The position numbers were made by a program, and so were the translations under genes. A model generated the notes under the pieces. The model searched no databases and was not told where the DNA came from. It was given only the letters and a program-made list of their open reading frames with translations. A stretch of 64,000 bases of DNA from RI-43 sp033764725. GTDB lineage: Bacteria > Pseudomonadota > Alphaproteobacteria > Caulobacterales > Aquidulcibacteraceae. Positions 32,694 to 43,200 of the stretch are shown here, one piece after another. The DNA lies in the NCBI GenBank assembly GCA_033764725.1, contig JANRIR010000007.1, positions 1 through 64,000 of the forward strand, written 5' to 3'. Position 1 is the first letter of the stretch; every line of letters begins with the position of its first letter.

Positions 32694-35600
32694 ATGACCT
32701 TGGCGACCGTTTCGTTCGTCGGCGATTCATCGCTGTTGCCGCGCTGTGCAGAGGCGGCGCGCGCCGCCGGCGTTTCCATCGTCGGCGTCCTGACTCGCGA
32801 CCCCCGCGTCGCCGATTGGGCCAAGTCCGCCAAAATTCCTTTGTGGATCAAAGGCGATCCAGGATTTTCATGGTCCGCCCTGGAGGCGGATTATCTGTTC
32901 AGCGCCGCCAATCTCGACATGCTGCCCGGCGAAGCGCTCGCCGCGGCGCGCATCGCCGCGCTCAATTTTCATGACGGCCCCCTGCCGGCCTATGCCGGGC
33001 TGAACGCCGCCGCCTGGGCGCTGATCCACGGCGAGACCGTCCATGGCGTGGTTTGGCACGAAATGACCGCGACGCCGGACGCCGGGCGCATCGCCGCCGC
33101 GCGCGCGGTCGCCATCGATGCGGAAGACGACGCGCTCACCCTTAACGCCAAATGCTACGAGGCGGGTCTTGCGGCGTTCGACGCCGTGCTGGCCGACATC
33201 GCCGCCGGCGGCTTGAGGCTCACGCCGCAGGCCGGCGCGCGCGCCTATTTCAGCCGCGCCAAGCGTCCGCCGCTCGGCGGACTGATCGATCCGGCCGCGT
33301 CCGCGGACGCCATCGTGCGTCTTGTCCGCGGGTTGCACGCCGGCCCCTATGACAGCCCGCTCGGCTTCGCCAAGCTCGTTGTCGACGGCGAGCTCTTTTT
33401 GGTGGGAAGCGCTGTGCGGCAGGACGTTGCGCCGGGCGCTGCGCCAGGAACCGTGCTCGCCGCCGACAGCGATGGCGTCACGCTGGCGACGGCCGATGGC
33501 GCGGTGCGTCTCGGCGTGCTCCAGCGCTGCGACGGCGCGACAGTGCGCGTCGCCGACGAGCCCGCCCTGCGTCCCGGCGCTGTAGCGGCGCGGCTGACCC
33601 CCGAGGCGTGCGCGGCGCTCGACACCCACGTCCGCGCGGCGGCGAAAGTGGAGGCCGCACAACGCGCTTGCCTCCGCGCGGCGGTGGCTGTCGATCTGCC
33701 CTATGGGCCGGGCGGAGGCAGCCAGCGCATCGTCATCGGCGGCATCCCAGATCCCAACGTGCGCATCGCCGCGGTTCTGGTCTGGGCCGCCCACATCACC
33801 GACGCGGCGTCCATCTCCGCTTGCTACGCCACGGCGGCCGACGCCGCGCCCGGCCCGACCTTCGCGCCCGGCCGTCCGCTCACGTTGTCCTGTCCGGGCG
33901 ACGCGACCGGCGCTGCGCTGGTTGCAGCGGTGCGCGACGCCCGCGCCGCGCTCGACGCGCTCGGGCCGTTCCCGGCCGATCTGCGCCTGCGCGATGCGCC
34001 CGCCGACCGCGCGAGCGTCGATCCGCTGCGCCTGCCGCTGTCGATCAGCCTCGACGGCGCGGCGCCGCCCAGCGCGACGGCGGCGTTGCATGCCGAAATC
34101 GATGCAGCGACCGACGTGCTGATCCTGCACGTGGGCATCGCGGACCACGACGCTGCAGCAGCGATCGGCGCGCAGATCGCGGCCATGGCGGATGCTTTGG
34201 CGAACGCGCCGGACCGCCCGTTGCGCGCCATCGCGCTTGAAGACGCCGCACAAAGCGCAGCCTTGCGCGGCCCTGCGATCGCCGTGGCGTTTCAGTCGGT
34301 CGCCGATGCGGTGATCGCGCAGGCGCAGCGGACGCCGGACGCGTGCGCGCTACGATCGCGCTGGGAGAGCGTCGACTACGCAACGCTGCACGCGCGCATC
34401 GACGCCATCGCCGCCGCGCTCGCCGCGCAGGGCGTCAAGCGCGGCGATATCGTCGGGGTCTGTTTGGAGCGCAGCGCCGATCTTGTCGCTACGCTGCTCG
34501 GCGTGATGCGCGCCGGCGCGGCATATCTGCCGCTCGATCCGTCTTATCCGCCCGAGCGCACCCGCAACATGGTGGCCGATTCCGGCGCGGGCCTTGTGGT
34601 CATGAGCGCGCGCACGCAGCGCGACCACGTTTTTGCGAACGCCCGCATCGCGGCGATCGAAACCTTGCGCGAAACGCAAAACGGTCCGTGGCGTGCGCCG
34701 CATGTGGACGCCGACGACCTCGCCTACGTGATCTACACGTCGGGCTCGACCGGTCAGCCCAAGGGCGTGATGATCACGCATCGCGCCGCGGCGAATTTCT
34801 TCGCCGGCATGGATGCGCATATCCCACACGGCCCCGGCGACGTCTGGCTTGCGGTGACGGGGCCGAGCTTCGACATCTCGATCCTTGAATTGTTCTGGAC
34901 GCTGTCGCGCGGCGTAACGGTCGCGCTGCACGCCGCCGTGGCGCCCGCGCAGGCCGCGCGCGCGCCGCGGTTCAGCCTGTTCTATTTCGCCGCCGCGGCG
35001 CCCGACGCGGCCGACCCGTATCGTCTGCTGTTCGAGGGCGCGAAATTCGCCGACGCCAACGGCTTCGAGGCGGTGTGGACGCCGGAGCGCCATTTCCACG
35101 CCTTCGGCGCGCCGTATCCCAATCCCGCCGTCACCGCGGCGGCCTTGTCGGCGATGACCAGGCGCGTGCAGCTGCGCGCCGGCAGTTGCGTGCTGCCGCT
35201 GCATTCGCCGATCCGCGTGGCGGAGGAATGGTCTGTCGTCGACGTGATGTCGAACGGGCGCGTCGGGCTTGCCTTCGCCTCCGGCTGGCAGCCGCACGAT
35301 TTCGTGCTCGCGCCGCAGGATTTTCGCAACCGCAAGGCTGTGATGTTGTCGCGCATGGAGGAGGTGCGTGCGCTGTGGCGCGGCGATGCGGTGCGTTTCC
35401 CCGACGCTGACGGCGCCTTGATCGACACGCGCACGCTGCCGCGTCCGGTGCAGCGGGAATTGCCCATCTGGCTCACAGCCGCAAAAAGTCCTGAGACGTT
35501 CGAGGAGGCGGGTCGTCGCGGGGTCAATGTTTTGACTCACATGCTGGGCATGAGCCTCGCTGAAGTTGGCGAAAACGTGCGCCGTTATCGTCAGGCATGG

Positions 35601-37211
35601 CGCGAGGCCGGTCATGCGGGGCGGGGCCGCGTGACGCTGATGGCGCACAGCTTCGTCGGCGACAGCGACGAGGCGGTGCGCGAGATCGTGCGCGCGCCGA
35701 TGAAACGCTATCTGTCGAACGCCTTCGATCTGGTGCGCGACGCCTCATTCAGCTTTCCCACCATCGTCGAAAAGGCGCGCGCCACGGGCAAGTCCGCAGC
35801 GGAGATCCTCAAAGACGAGCCGATGACGCCGGAAGAGCTGGACGCGCTACTCGACCACGCCTTCGATCGCTATTTTCAGACCAGCGGCCTGTTCGGCGCG
35901 CACGACACGTGCCTGGCGATGACGCAGGCGATCGCCGACATCGATGTCGACGAGATCGCCTGCCTGATCGATTTCGGCGTCGCGGCCGAGACGGTCCTGG
36001 CGCACCTGCCGAACCTCAAGGCGGTGATGGATGCGGCGTCCGCTGTCGTGACGGTCAAGGCCGATGTCTCCGTCGCCGATGATCTCGAACATTGCGGCGC
36101 GACGCACTTTCAATGCACGCCCAGCATGGCTGCGATGGTCGTCAGTCAACCCCACGCGCACGCTGCGCTCTCGCGCCTGAAGACGATGATGGTGGGCGGC
36201 GAAGCCTTGCCGCAGGCGCTGGCCGACGAAATCAAGGCGCTGCTGCCGCAAGGCGCGCGGCTGCTCAACATGTACGGCCCGACGGAGACGACGATCTGGT
36301 CGAGCGTCGCCGACGTCACGCACGCGCGCGTGCATCTGGGCGACCCGATCGCAAACACCACGCTGCGCGTGGCCGGCGCGGACGGACGCGCGCGGCCTGC
36401 CTATGCGCCGGGCGAATTGTGGATTGCGGGTGAAGGCCTTGCGCGCGGCTATTGGCGACGCGACGATTTGACGGCGGAGCGCTTCGTCACGCTCGACGGC
36501 GTACGCCATTATCGAACCGGCGACCTTGTGCGTCGCGACGGCGCGGGTCGGCTCGATTTCCTGGGCCGCATCGATCATCAGGTGAAGCTGCGCGGCCACA
36601 GGATCGAGCTTGGCGAGATTGAAGCGACGCTGTCCGCCTGCGAAGGCGTCGCGCACGCCGTCGTGGCGGCGCGCGCCGACGCGCCGGGCGATGTGCGGCT
36701 TGTGGGCTATTACACCGTCAAGCCCGGCGCCGTCGTCGACGAGCGTGCGGTGCGCGCAGCGCTGGCCGCGACATTGCCGGACATCATGCGGCCCAGCGCG
36801 CTGGTGCGGCTGCAGAGCTGGCCGATGACGCCGAACGGCAAGATCGACCGCAAGGCGCTGCCCGCGCCGAACGCCGCCGTGATCGACCTGGAGATTGCGC
36901 CGAGCGAAGGGCTCGAGGGCGCGATCGCGCGCATCTGGCGCGAATGCCTGGGCCTCGAACGCATTGGCGCATCGCAGAATTTCTTCGATCTTGGCGGGCA
37001 TTCGCTCTCGGCGGTGCAGGTGCAGCGCCGCATCCGCGCCGAACTCGGACTGGAGATGGCCATCACCGACATGTTCCGCTTTTCCACGGTGCGCGATCTT
37101 GCCCGCCATCTCGACGGCGCCCATGAGGCCGCCGCATCCGCCGCGTTGCGCGGCGCCGATCGCGCCAAGGCGCGACTCGCGGCGCGCACGCGCTCGGCGT
37201 CGACCGAGTAG
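32694..37211 (+). CDS. NRPS: formyltransferase - adenylation interrupted by luciferase-like monooxygenase - PCP
   Basis: 1505 residues. Residues 1-200 form a methionyl-tRNA-formyltransferase-like domain with the catalytic set Asn91, His93 (LNFHDGPLP) and Asp129, spaced as in FMT, plus an FMT C-terminal-like part near 230-275. About 300-520 is unassigned, without an HHxxxDG condensation motif. The adenylation domain starts near 540: A3 at 678-696 (YTSGSTGQPKG), A4 at 725 (FDISILE). A flavin luciferase-like monooxygenase of the MupA/Atu3665 type is inserted at about 758-1100. Adenylation resumes with A5 (NMYGPTETT, about 1192), A7 (YRTGDL) and A10 (NGKIDRKAL). The PCP serine is Ser1437 (LGGHSL). 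My manual code is D-I-L-Q-M-G-M-I-W, close to the known glycine code. Predicted: loads and formylates glycine, then oxidises it. The PKS starts six bases downstream. Confidence 0.9.
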   Translation: MTLATVSFVGDSSLLPRCAEAARAAGVSIVGVLTRDPRVADWAKSAKIPLWIKGDPGFSWSALEADYLFSAANLDMLPGEALAAARIAALNFHDGPLPAYAGLNAAAWALIHGETVHGVVWHEMTATPDAGRIAAARAVAIDAEDDALTLNAKCYEAGLAAFDAVLADIAAGGLRLTPQAGARAYFSRAKRPPLGGLIDPAASADAIVRLVRGLHAGPYDSPLGFAKLVVDGELFLVGSAVRQDVAPGAAPGTVLAADSDGVTLATADGAVRLGVLQRCDGATVRVADEPALRPGAVAARLTPEACAALDTHVRAAAKVEAAQRACLRAAVAVDLPYGPGGGSQRIVIGGIPDPNVRIAAVLVWAAHITDAASISACYATAADAAPGPTFAPGRPLTLSCPGDATGAALVAAVRDARAALDALGPFPADLRLRDAPADRASVDPLRLPLSISLDGAAPPSATAALHAEIDAATDVLILHVGIADHDAAAAIGAQIAAMADALANAPDRPLRAIALEDAAQSAALRGPAIAVAFQSVADAVIAQAQRTPDACALRSRWESVDYATLHARIDAIAAALAAQGVKRGDIVGVCLERSADLVATLLGVMRAGAAYLPLDPSYPPERTRNMVADSGAGLVVMSARTQRDHVFANARIAAIETLRETQNGPWRAPHVDADDLAYVIYTSGSTGQPKGVMITHRAAANFFAGMDAHIPHGPGDVWLAVTGPSFDISILELFWTLSRGVTVALHAAVAPAQAARAPRFSLFYFAAAAPDAADPYRLLFEGAKFADANGFEAVWTPERHFHAFGAPYPNPAVTAAALSAMTRRVQLRAGSCVLPLHSPIRVAEEWSVVDVMSNGRVGLAFASGWQPHDFVLAPQDFRNRKAVMLSRMEEVRALWRGDAVRFPDADGALIDTRTLPRPVQRELPIWLTAAKSPETFEEAGRRGVNVLTHMLGMSLAEVGENVRRYRQAWREAGHAGRGRVTLMAHSFVGDSDEAVREIVRAPMKRYLSNAFDLVRDASFSFPTIVEKARATGKSAAEILKDEPMTPEELDALLDHAFDRYFQTSGLFGAHDTCLAMTQAIADIDVDEIACLIDFGVAAETVLAHLPNLKAVMDAASAVVTVKADVSVADDLEHCGATHFQCTPSMAAMVVSQPHAHAALSRLKTMMVGGEALPQALADEIKALLPQGARLLNMYGPTETTIWSSVADVTHARVHLGDPIANTTLRVAGADGRARPAYAPGELWIAGEGLARGYWRRDDLTAERFVTLDGVRHYRTGDLVRRDGAGRLDFLGRIDHQVKLRGHRIELGEIEATLSACEGVAHAVVAARADAPGDVRLVGYYTVKPGAVVDERAVRAALAATLPDIMRPSALVRLQSWPMTPNGKIDRKALPAPNAAVIDLEIAPSEGLEGAIARIWRECLGLERIGASQNFFDLGGHSLSAVQVQRRIRAELGLEMAITDMFRFSTVRDLARHLDGAHEAAASAALRGADRAKARLAARTRSASTE

Positions 37212-37217
37212 CGTGCC

Positions 37218-40200
37218 ATGTCGAATACGATGCTTCCCCCTGGCGCGATCGCCATCGTCGGTCTGGCGGCGCGCTTTCCCGGCGCCCGCACGGCGCGCGA
37301 CTATTGGCGCATGCTCGACGAGGGCCGCGACGCGACGGTGCGGCCTTCCGATGAAGCGCTGCTCGCCGCAGGCGAAAGTCCGGAGGCCCTCGCCGATCCC
37401 CTTTATGTGCGCGCGGCGATGCCCCTGGACGACGTCGCGTGCTTCGACGCGGGCTTCTTCGGCTTCACGCCGCGCGAGGCCGCGATCCTCGATCCCCAGC
37501 ATCGGCATTTTCTCGAAGCGTGCTGGGAGGCGTTGGAGGATGGCGGCCACACGCCGGCCGGTTTCGAGGGCGCGATCGGCGTATTCGCCGGCTGCGGCAT
37601 GCAGAGCTATTTCGCGCGCAATCTTTTGACCAATCGCGAGCTGGTCGATCAGGTCGGCATGTTCCTGTTGCGCCATACCGGCAACGACAAGGATTTCCTG
37701 ACCACGCGCGTGTCCTATCTGCTCGATCTGCAGGGCCCTAGCGTCGGCGTGCAGACGGCGTGCTCGACGTCGCTCGTCGCCGTCCATATGGCGTGCCAGA
37801 GCCTTTTGTCGGGCGAATGCGACATGGCGCTCGCCGGCGGCGTTACGATCGAGGCGCCCTACGGCCTGGGCTATCGTTACGCCGAAGGCGAAGTGTTGTC
37901 GTCGACGGGTCAGTGCCGCGCCTTCGACGAGTCCGGCGACGGCACCGTGTTCGGCAGCGGCGCGGGCGTGGTGGCGTTGCGCAGGCTCGAAGACGCGGTG
38001 CGCGACCAGGATCACATCTATGCAATCATCCGCGGCTCCGCCGTCAACAATGACGGCGCCGGCAAGGCCGGCTATCTGGCGCCGAGCGTCGAGGGCCAGG
38101 CGCGTGCGGCTGCGGAGGCGCTGGCGATTGCGCAGGTCGATCCCGCCAGCGTCGATTACATCGAAGCGCATGGCACCGGGACGCGGATCGGCGATCCCAT
38201 CGAACTCGCCGCGCTGCAGCAGGCGTACGAGGGCGCGCCGCAAGGGTCGCTGCTGGTCGGCTCGGTCAAGCCGAATATCGGCCATCTCGACACGGCGGCC
38301 GGCGTCGCGTCCTTGATCAAGGCGGCGTTGGCGCTGCGCTGCGAGCGGCTGCCGAAGACGTTGCATTTCAAAACGCCGAACACCCGCTTCGATTTCAAGG
38401 CTTCGCCATTCTCCGTTCTGTCTGCGCCGCGCGATTGGCGCCGCGGCGGCCGCCCGCGCCGAGCGGCGGTCAATTCGCTCGGCGTCGGTGGGACCAACGC
38501 GCACGTTGTGCTTGAAGAGGCGCCGGTGCGCGCGTCGACGCCGGCGCCGTCGCATCCGCAACTCGTGCTGTTGTCGGGCAAGACTCCCGAGGCGCTTGTA
38601 AACCTGCGCAACAAATGGGCGGCCCATCTCGTCGACGCGCCGCACGATTTCAACGCCTGCGACGCGGCGTTCACCACCGATGTCGGCCGTAAGCATTTCG
38701 CCCATCGCATGGCGTTGATCGGCGCCGACGCCGAAGATCTGCATGCCGCTGCGCGCGGGACCGCGCCGCATCGCGTCGTTCAAGGGCTGTGCAACGAGCG
38801 GCCCGCTCGCGTCATCTTCATGTTTCCCGGCGGCGGCGCGCAATATCCCGGCGCCGGGCGCGCCTTGTATGATGGCGAGCCCGTGTTCAAGGCGGCGGTC
38901 GAGGCCTGCTTTGCGGCATTGCCCGCCTCGGCGCCGGATGACTTGCGCGCGCTGATGTTCGCGCGGGAGCCGGATGACGCCGACGCGGCCGCCGCCCTCG
39001 CGCAACCGCTCCATTCTGTACTTGCGGTGTTCATTCTGGAATACGCCATGGCGCAGCTCTGGCGATCATGGGGCGTGACGCCGGCAGGCGTGATCGGCCA
39101 TAGCCTCGGCGAGTACGCGGCTGCGGCGGTTGCGGGCGTGATGCGGCTGGAGGATGCGCTCGCCACCGTGGCGTTGCGCGGCGAGATCTTCGCCGCCGTC
39201 CCGCGCAGCGGCATGCTCAGCGTGCGCGCCTCGGAAGAAACGGTGCGCGGCCTGCTTCCCGCAGCGCTGGACATCGCTGTGATCAACGCCGACGATCTCG
39301 TCGTCGTCAGCGGCGAGAATGACGCGCTGGACGGGTTTCAGCAAACGCTGGCGCGCGCCGCGATCGACTACGCCCGCGTGCGCATCGAGGTGGCGGCGCA
39401 TTCACGGCTTTTGGAGCCGTTCCTGCCGCGCTACCGCGCCCATCTGGAAGGGCTTTCGCTGCGGCGCGCGGCGGTTCCGGTAATGTCGAATTTGTCCGGC
39501 GCCTGGATGACGCCTGATGAGCCGGCTCGCGCCGAGTATTGGGTGCGCCAATTGCGCAGCGCTGTGTGCTTTCGCGACGGGCTCGCCGCCGCGCTTGATC
39601 AACCGGATGTGATTCTGCTCGAGGTGGGGCCAGGGCAGGCGCTCAGCGCCTTGGCGCGCCTTGCGCAGGCCAAGCACGAGCCTGCGGCGATCCTCGCCAG
39701 CATGGGTCCGCCCTGCACGCGCAATGACGATATCGTTTATGCGCGCGCCGCCGCAGGCGCGCTGTGGGCCCATGGCGCTTCGCTCGATCTGGCGGCGCTG
39801 CGCGCGCACCAAGGGCGGCGCGTTCCCGCGCCGACCTATGGCTTTGCGCGCACCCCTTATTGGATCGATGCGCCAAAGGGTTCGTCGACGACCGCTGCGG
39901 ACGTGGGCGCGCCAGCCATCGCGCGCGCGCCGGACAGCGCATCCTGGGTAAGCGCGCCGGTCTGGTCGCGCAATCCGCATCCCGCTGCAGCGACGAACGC
40001 TGCGGCTGCGCCGTGGCTTGTGCTCGCCGGCGACGACGACGTCAGCGTCGCGCTCGTTGCAGCGTTGCGCGCCAAGGGCGCGACGGTTTTCGTCGCACGC
40101 CCAGGCGATGGCTTCACGGCGGCCGGCGCTGAAGCGACGCTGCGCCCTGACAGCGTTGAGGACTTCGCTGGGTTGATCGCCCATCTTGACGCCGCCGGTC

Positions 40201-43200
40201 GCCCGGGCGCGATCGTGCACGCGTGGTCGCTGCAGGCGCCAGCTTACGACGGCCGCGTCGCGCAACCGCTCGGTTTCGACAGCCTTCTGCTATTGGGGCA
40301 GGCGATGGAGCTGAACGGGTGGGAGGGCGACCGTGCGTTATGCGTTGCCACGCGCGGGGTGTTTTCCACGCAAGGCGAGGCGATCACCCATCCCGAGCGT
40401 GCGTTGCTTGTCGGTCCGGTGCGTGTTCTGCCGCGCGAAATGCCGGGCTTATCGGCGTCTTTGATCGATGTCGGGGCCGAAGTCGGCGCCGAAGCGGCTG
40501 CGCAGGCGATTATCGCCGGCTGTCTTGGCCGCGACGCGCATGCGCTTGTGGCGCTGCGCGCCGACGGACGCTGGACGCAGGTCGAAGCCGCGACGGCCGA
40601 TAGTGAAGCGCGCGCGCCGCGCTTGCGCGAGCGCGGAACCTATTTGATCTCCGGCGGTCTCGGCGCGTTGGGACTGACCTTCGCGGCCCATGTGGCGCGC
40701 ACATGCAAGGCGCGCCTCGTCCTCACCACGCGCGAGGCGTTCCCGGAGCGCGGCGCCTGGCCACGCATCGCTGCGTCAGACGAGGACAGCATGTGCGCCG
40801 AGCGCGTGCGCGCGCTCCTGGCGATCGAAGCGCAAGGCGGGGCCGTGCACGTCGTGACCGCCGATCTCGCCGACGCGGACGCCGCGCGCCGCGCGATCGC
40901 GGCGGCTGAGGCGGAATTCGGTCCGCTCAACGGCGTGTTTCACTTGTCCGGCGCGATCGATGATGCGGTCGCCGCCGCCAAGACGACCGCCTCGGCGTAC
41001 GCGGTGATCGCCGCCAAGTTGACCGGCGCCTTCGCGCTGCACGAGGCGTTGCGCGATCGGACGCTGGATGTGTTCGGCGTGTTCTCGTCGACCAGCGCGC
41101 TGATCGGTCCGCCAGGGCAGTGCGACTATGCCGGCGCGAACGCCGCGCTCGATGCGCTTGCGGAATCGCGCGCCGACGGCCTGTCGATGGCATGGGGCGT
41201 GTGGACCGATATCGGGATGGCGGCGCGGCAGGCGACGCCGGCGACCGACGGCGCGCGCATGACGCATCCTCTGTTGGGCTATCGCACGCGCAGCGGCGGC
41301 GCAGAGGTGTTCACTGCACGTATTCGTCCCTCGCGGTTCTGGGCGCTTGAAGAACATCGCATCGCCGGGCGCGCCGTACTGCCCGGCACGGCCTATCTCG
41401 ACGCCTGCATGGCCGCGGCACAGGCCGTGTCGTGGCGCGGCGGCGTCGAGATCTGCGACGTGAACTTCCTCGCGCCCTTGATGTTTGCGGGTGACGCGCC
41501 GCGCACGTTGCGCACAACGCTTCACGCCGCACAGAACGGCAAGGCGCGCATCACCATCGAAAGCCGGCGCGCGCCGGCGGAAGCATGGACCCTGCATTTC
41601 GAGGCGAAGCTGCAGACGCCGCCGCCTCGGCCGCGCACCGCGCGCAGCATCCGTCCGCTGGCGCCGATCGAGCAGTCGCGCCTTAACCTCGCTGAACGCG
41701 GCGTGGCGTTCGGCCCGCGCTGGGCGTGCCTGAAGGAGGCGTGGCGCGCGCTCGACTCGGCCGGCGGCGAGATCGCCTTGCCGATGCGGTTCCACGACGA
41801 CAGGGATGCGCATCCGCTGCATCCGGCGACGCTCGACGTGGCGATGACCGTCGGCCTGTTCGCGCGCGACGGCGACAGCGGCGAGAAAATTTTTGCGCCC
41901 GTATCGCTTGAGTCGCTGGCGGTCTATGCGGCGTTGCCCGCACGCTACACGGCCGTCGCCCATGCGCGGCCCTCCCGCGACGACGACCTAGCGACGTTCG
42001 ACGTGCGCTTCACAAACGCGCGCGGCGGCGTTTTGGCCGAGATGCGCGGTCTGACGCTGCGGCGCGTCGACCCCGCGGCGCTTTCCGCGATCGATCGTGC
42101 GCAGCCTGCCATCGACCCCGACGCGCCATTGTTTGATCGTATGCTGGCGTGCGGCTTGCGCGGCGACGACGCGCCGGCCGCCTTCGCGCACGCGCTTGCG
42201 GCGCCGGGACGGCGCGTGATCGTGTCATCCATTCCGTTGCCGGCGTTGCGCGCGGCCTATCGCACCGCTCCTGTGCGCGCCGCAGCAGCGGGCGGCCGGC
42301 CTGCGCCGGCGATCGACGATCCTTACGAGGCCCGGATTGCAGCCTGGTGCGCCGACATTCTGGGCGTCCCCTCGGTGGCGCCGACCGATGAATTTCTGGC
42401 CTTCGGCGGGGGATCGCTGACTGGCGTGCGCTTGTTTGCGAAAATCCGAAAAGAAATGGGCGTCGACCTCGCCTTGAGCGCCCTGTTCCAAACGCCAACC
42501 ATTCGCGAACTTGCGGCGCTGGTGCGCACTTTGGCTGGAGACGACAAAACGGCTGCCGGCTCGTCGGGCGCGGAAGCCGCCGGCGAAAGGGGACGCCAAG
42601 CCTGGTCGCCGCTGGTCCGCATCAACGCCGGAAAGCCTGGCAAGGCGGCGTTTTTCTGCGTGCATGGGGCGGAAGGCAATGTCGTTCTGTTCAAACCGCT
42701 GGCGGATCGCCTGGGCGCGGATCGGCCGTTCTATGCGCTGCAGGCGCAGGGCGTGGACGGCGCAAGCCCGCCGCACGAAACGATCGCCGAGATGGCGGCG
42801 GCGTATTGCGCCGCGATCCGCACGGTGCAGCCGCATGGCCCCTATACGCTTGCGGGCTATTCCGGCGGCGGCGTCATCGCGTTCGAAATGGCGCGGCAAT
42901 TGCGCGCGTGCGGCGAGCGGATCGCCTGCATCGTGATGTTCGATACGCTCGAGCCGGAGGCGGCGCGCGCCCGGATCGGATTTCTGGACAAGGCGTTCTC
43001 TGTCTTGCGTCTTGATCCACAGTTTCTCTTGCGCTGGCCGCGCAACAAGATTCGCGCGCTAGGATGGGACGCCGCGTTTGCGCGCGTCGTCCTGCGCAGG
43101 CCGGTGGAGGAGGTTTCGCCGATCGAGCGTGCTGCGCGCACTTTGTGGGACGCCTACGCGGCGGCGCAGAGCGCCTATGTCGCGCCCATCCTTGACGTCG

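Noticed and set aside
35847..39014. Very long open frame (about 1055 codons) antisense to the NRPS and PKS genes
   Set aside because: It is opposite to unambiguous catalytic domains; the product is Arg/His-rich with no motif, as expected of a high-GC shadow frame.
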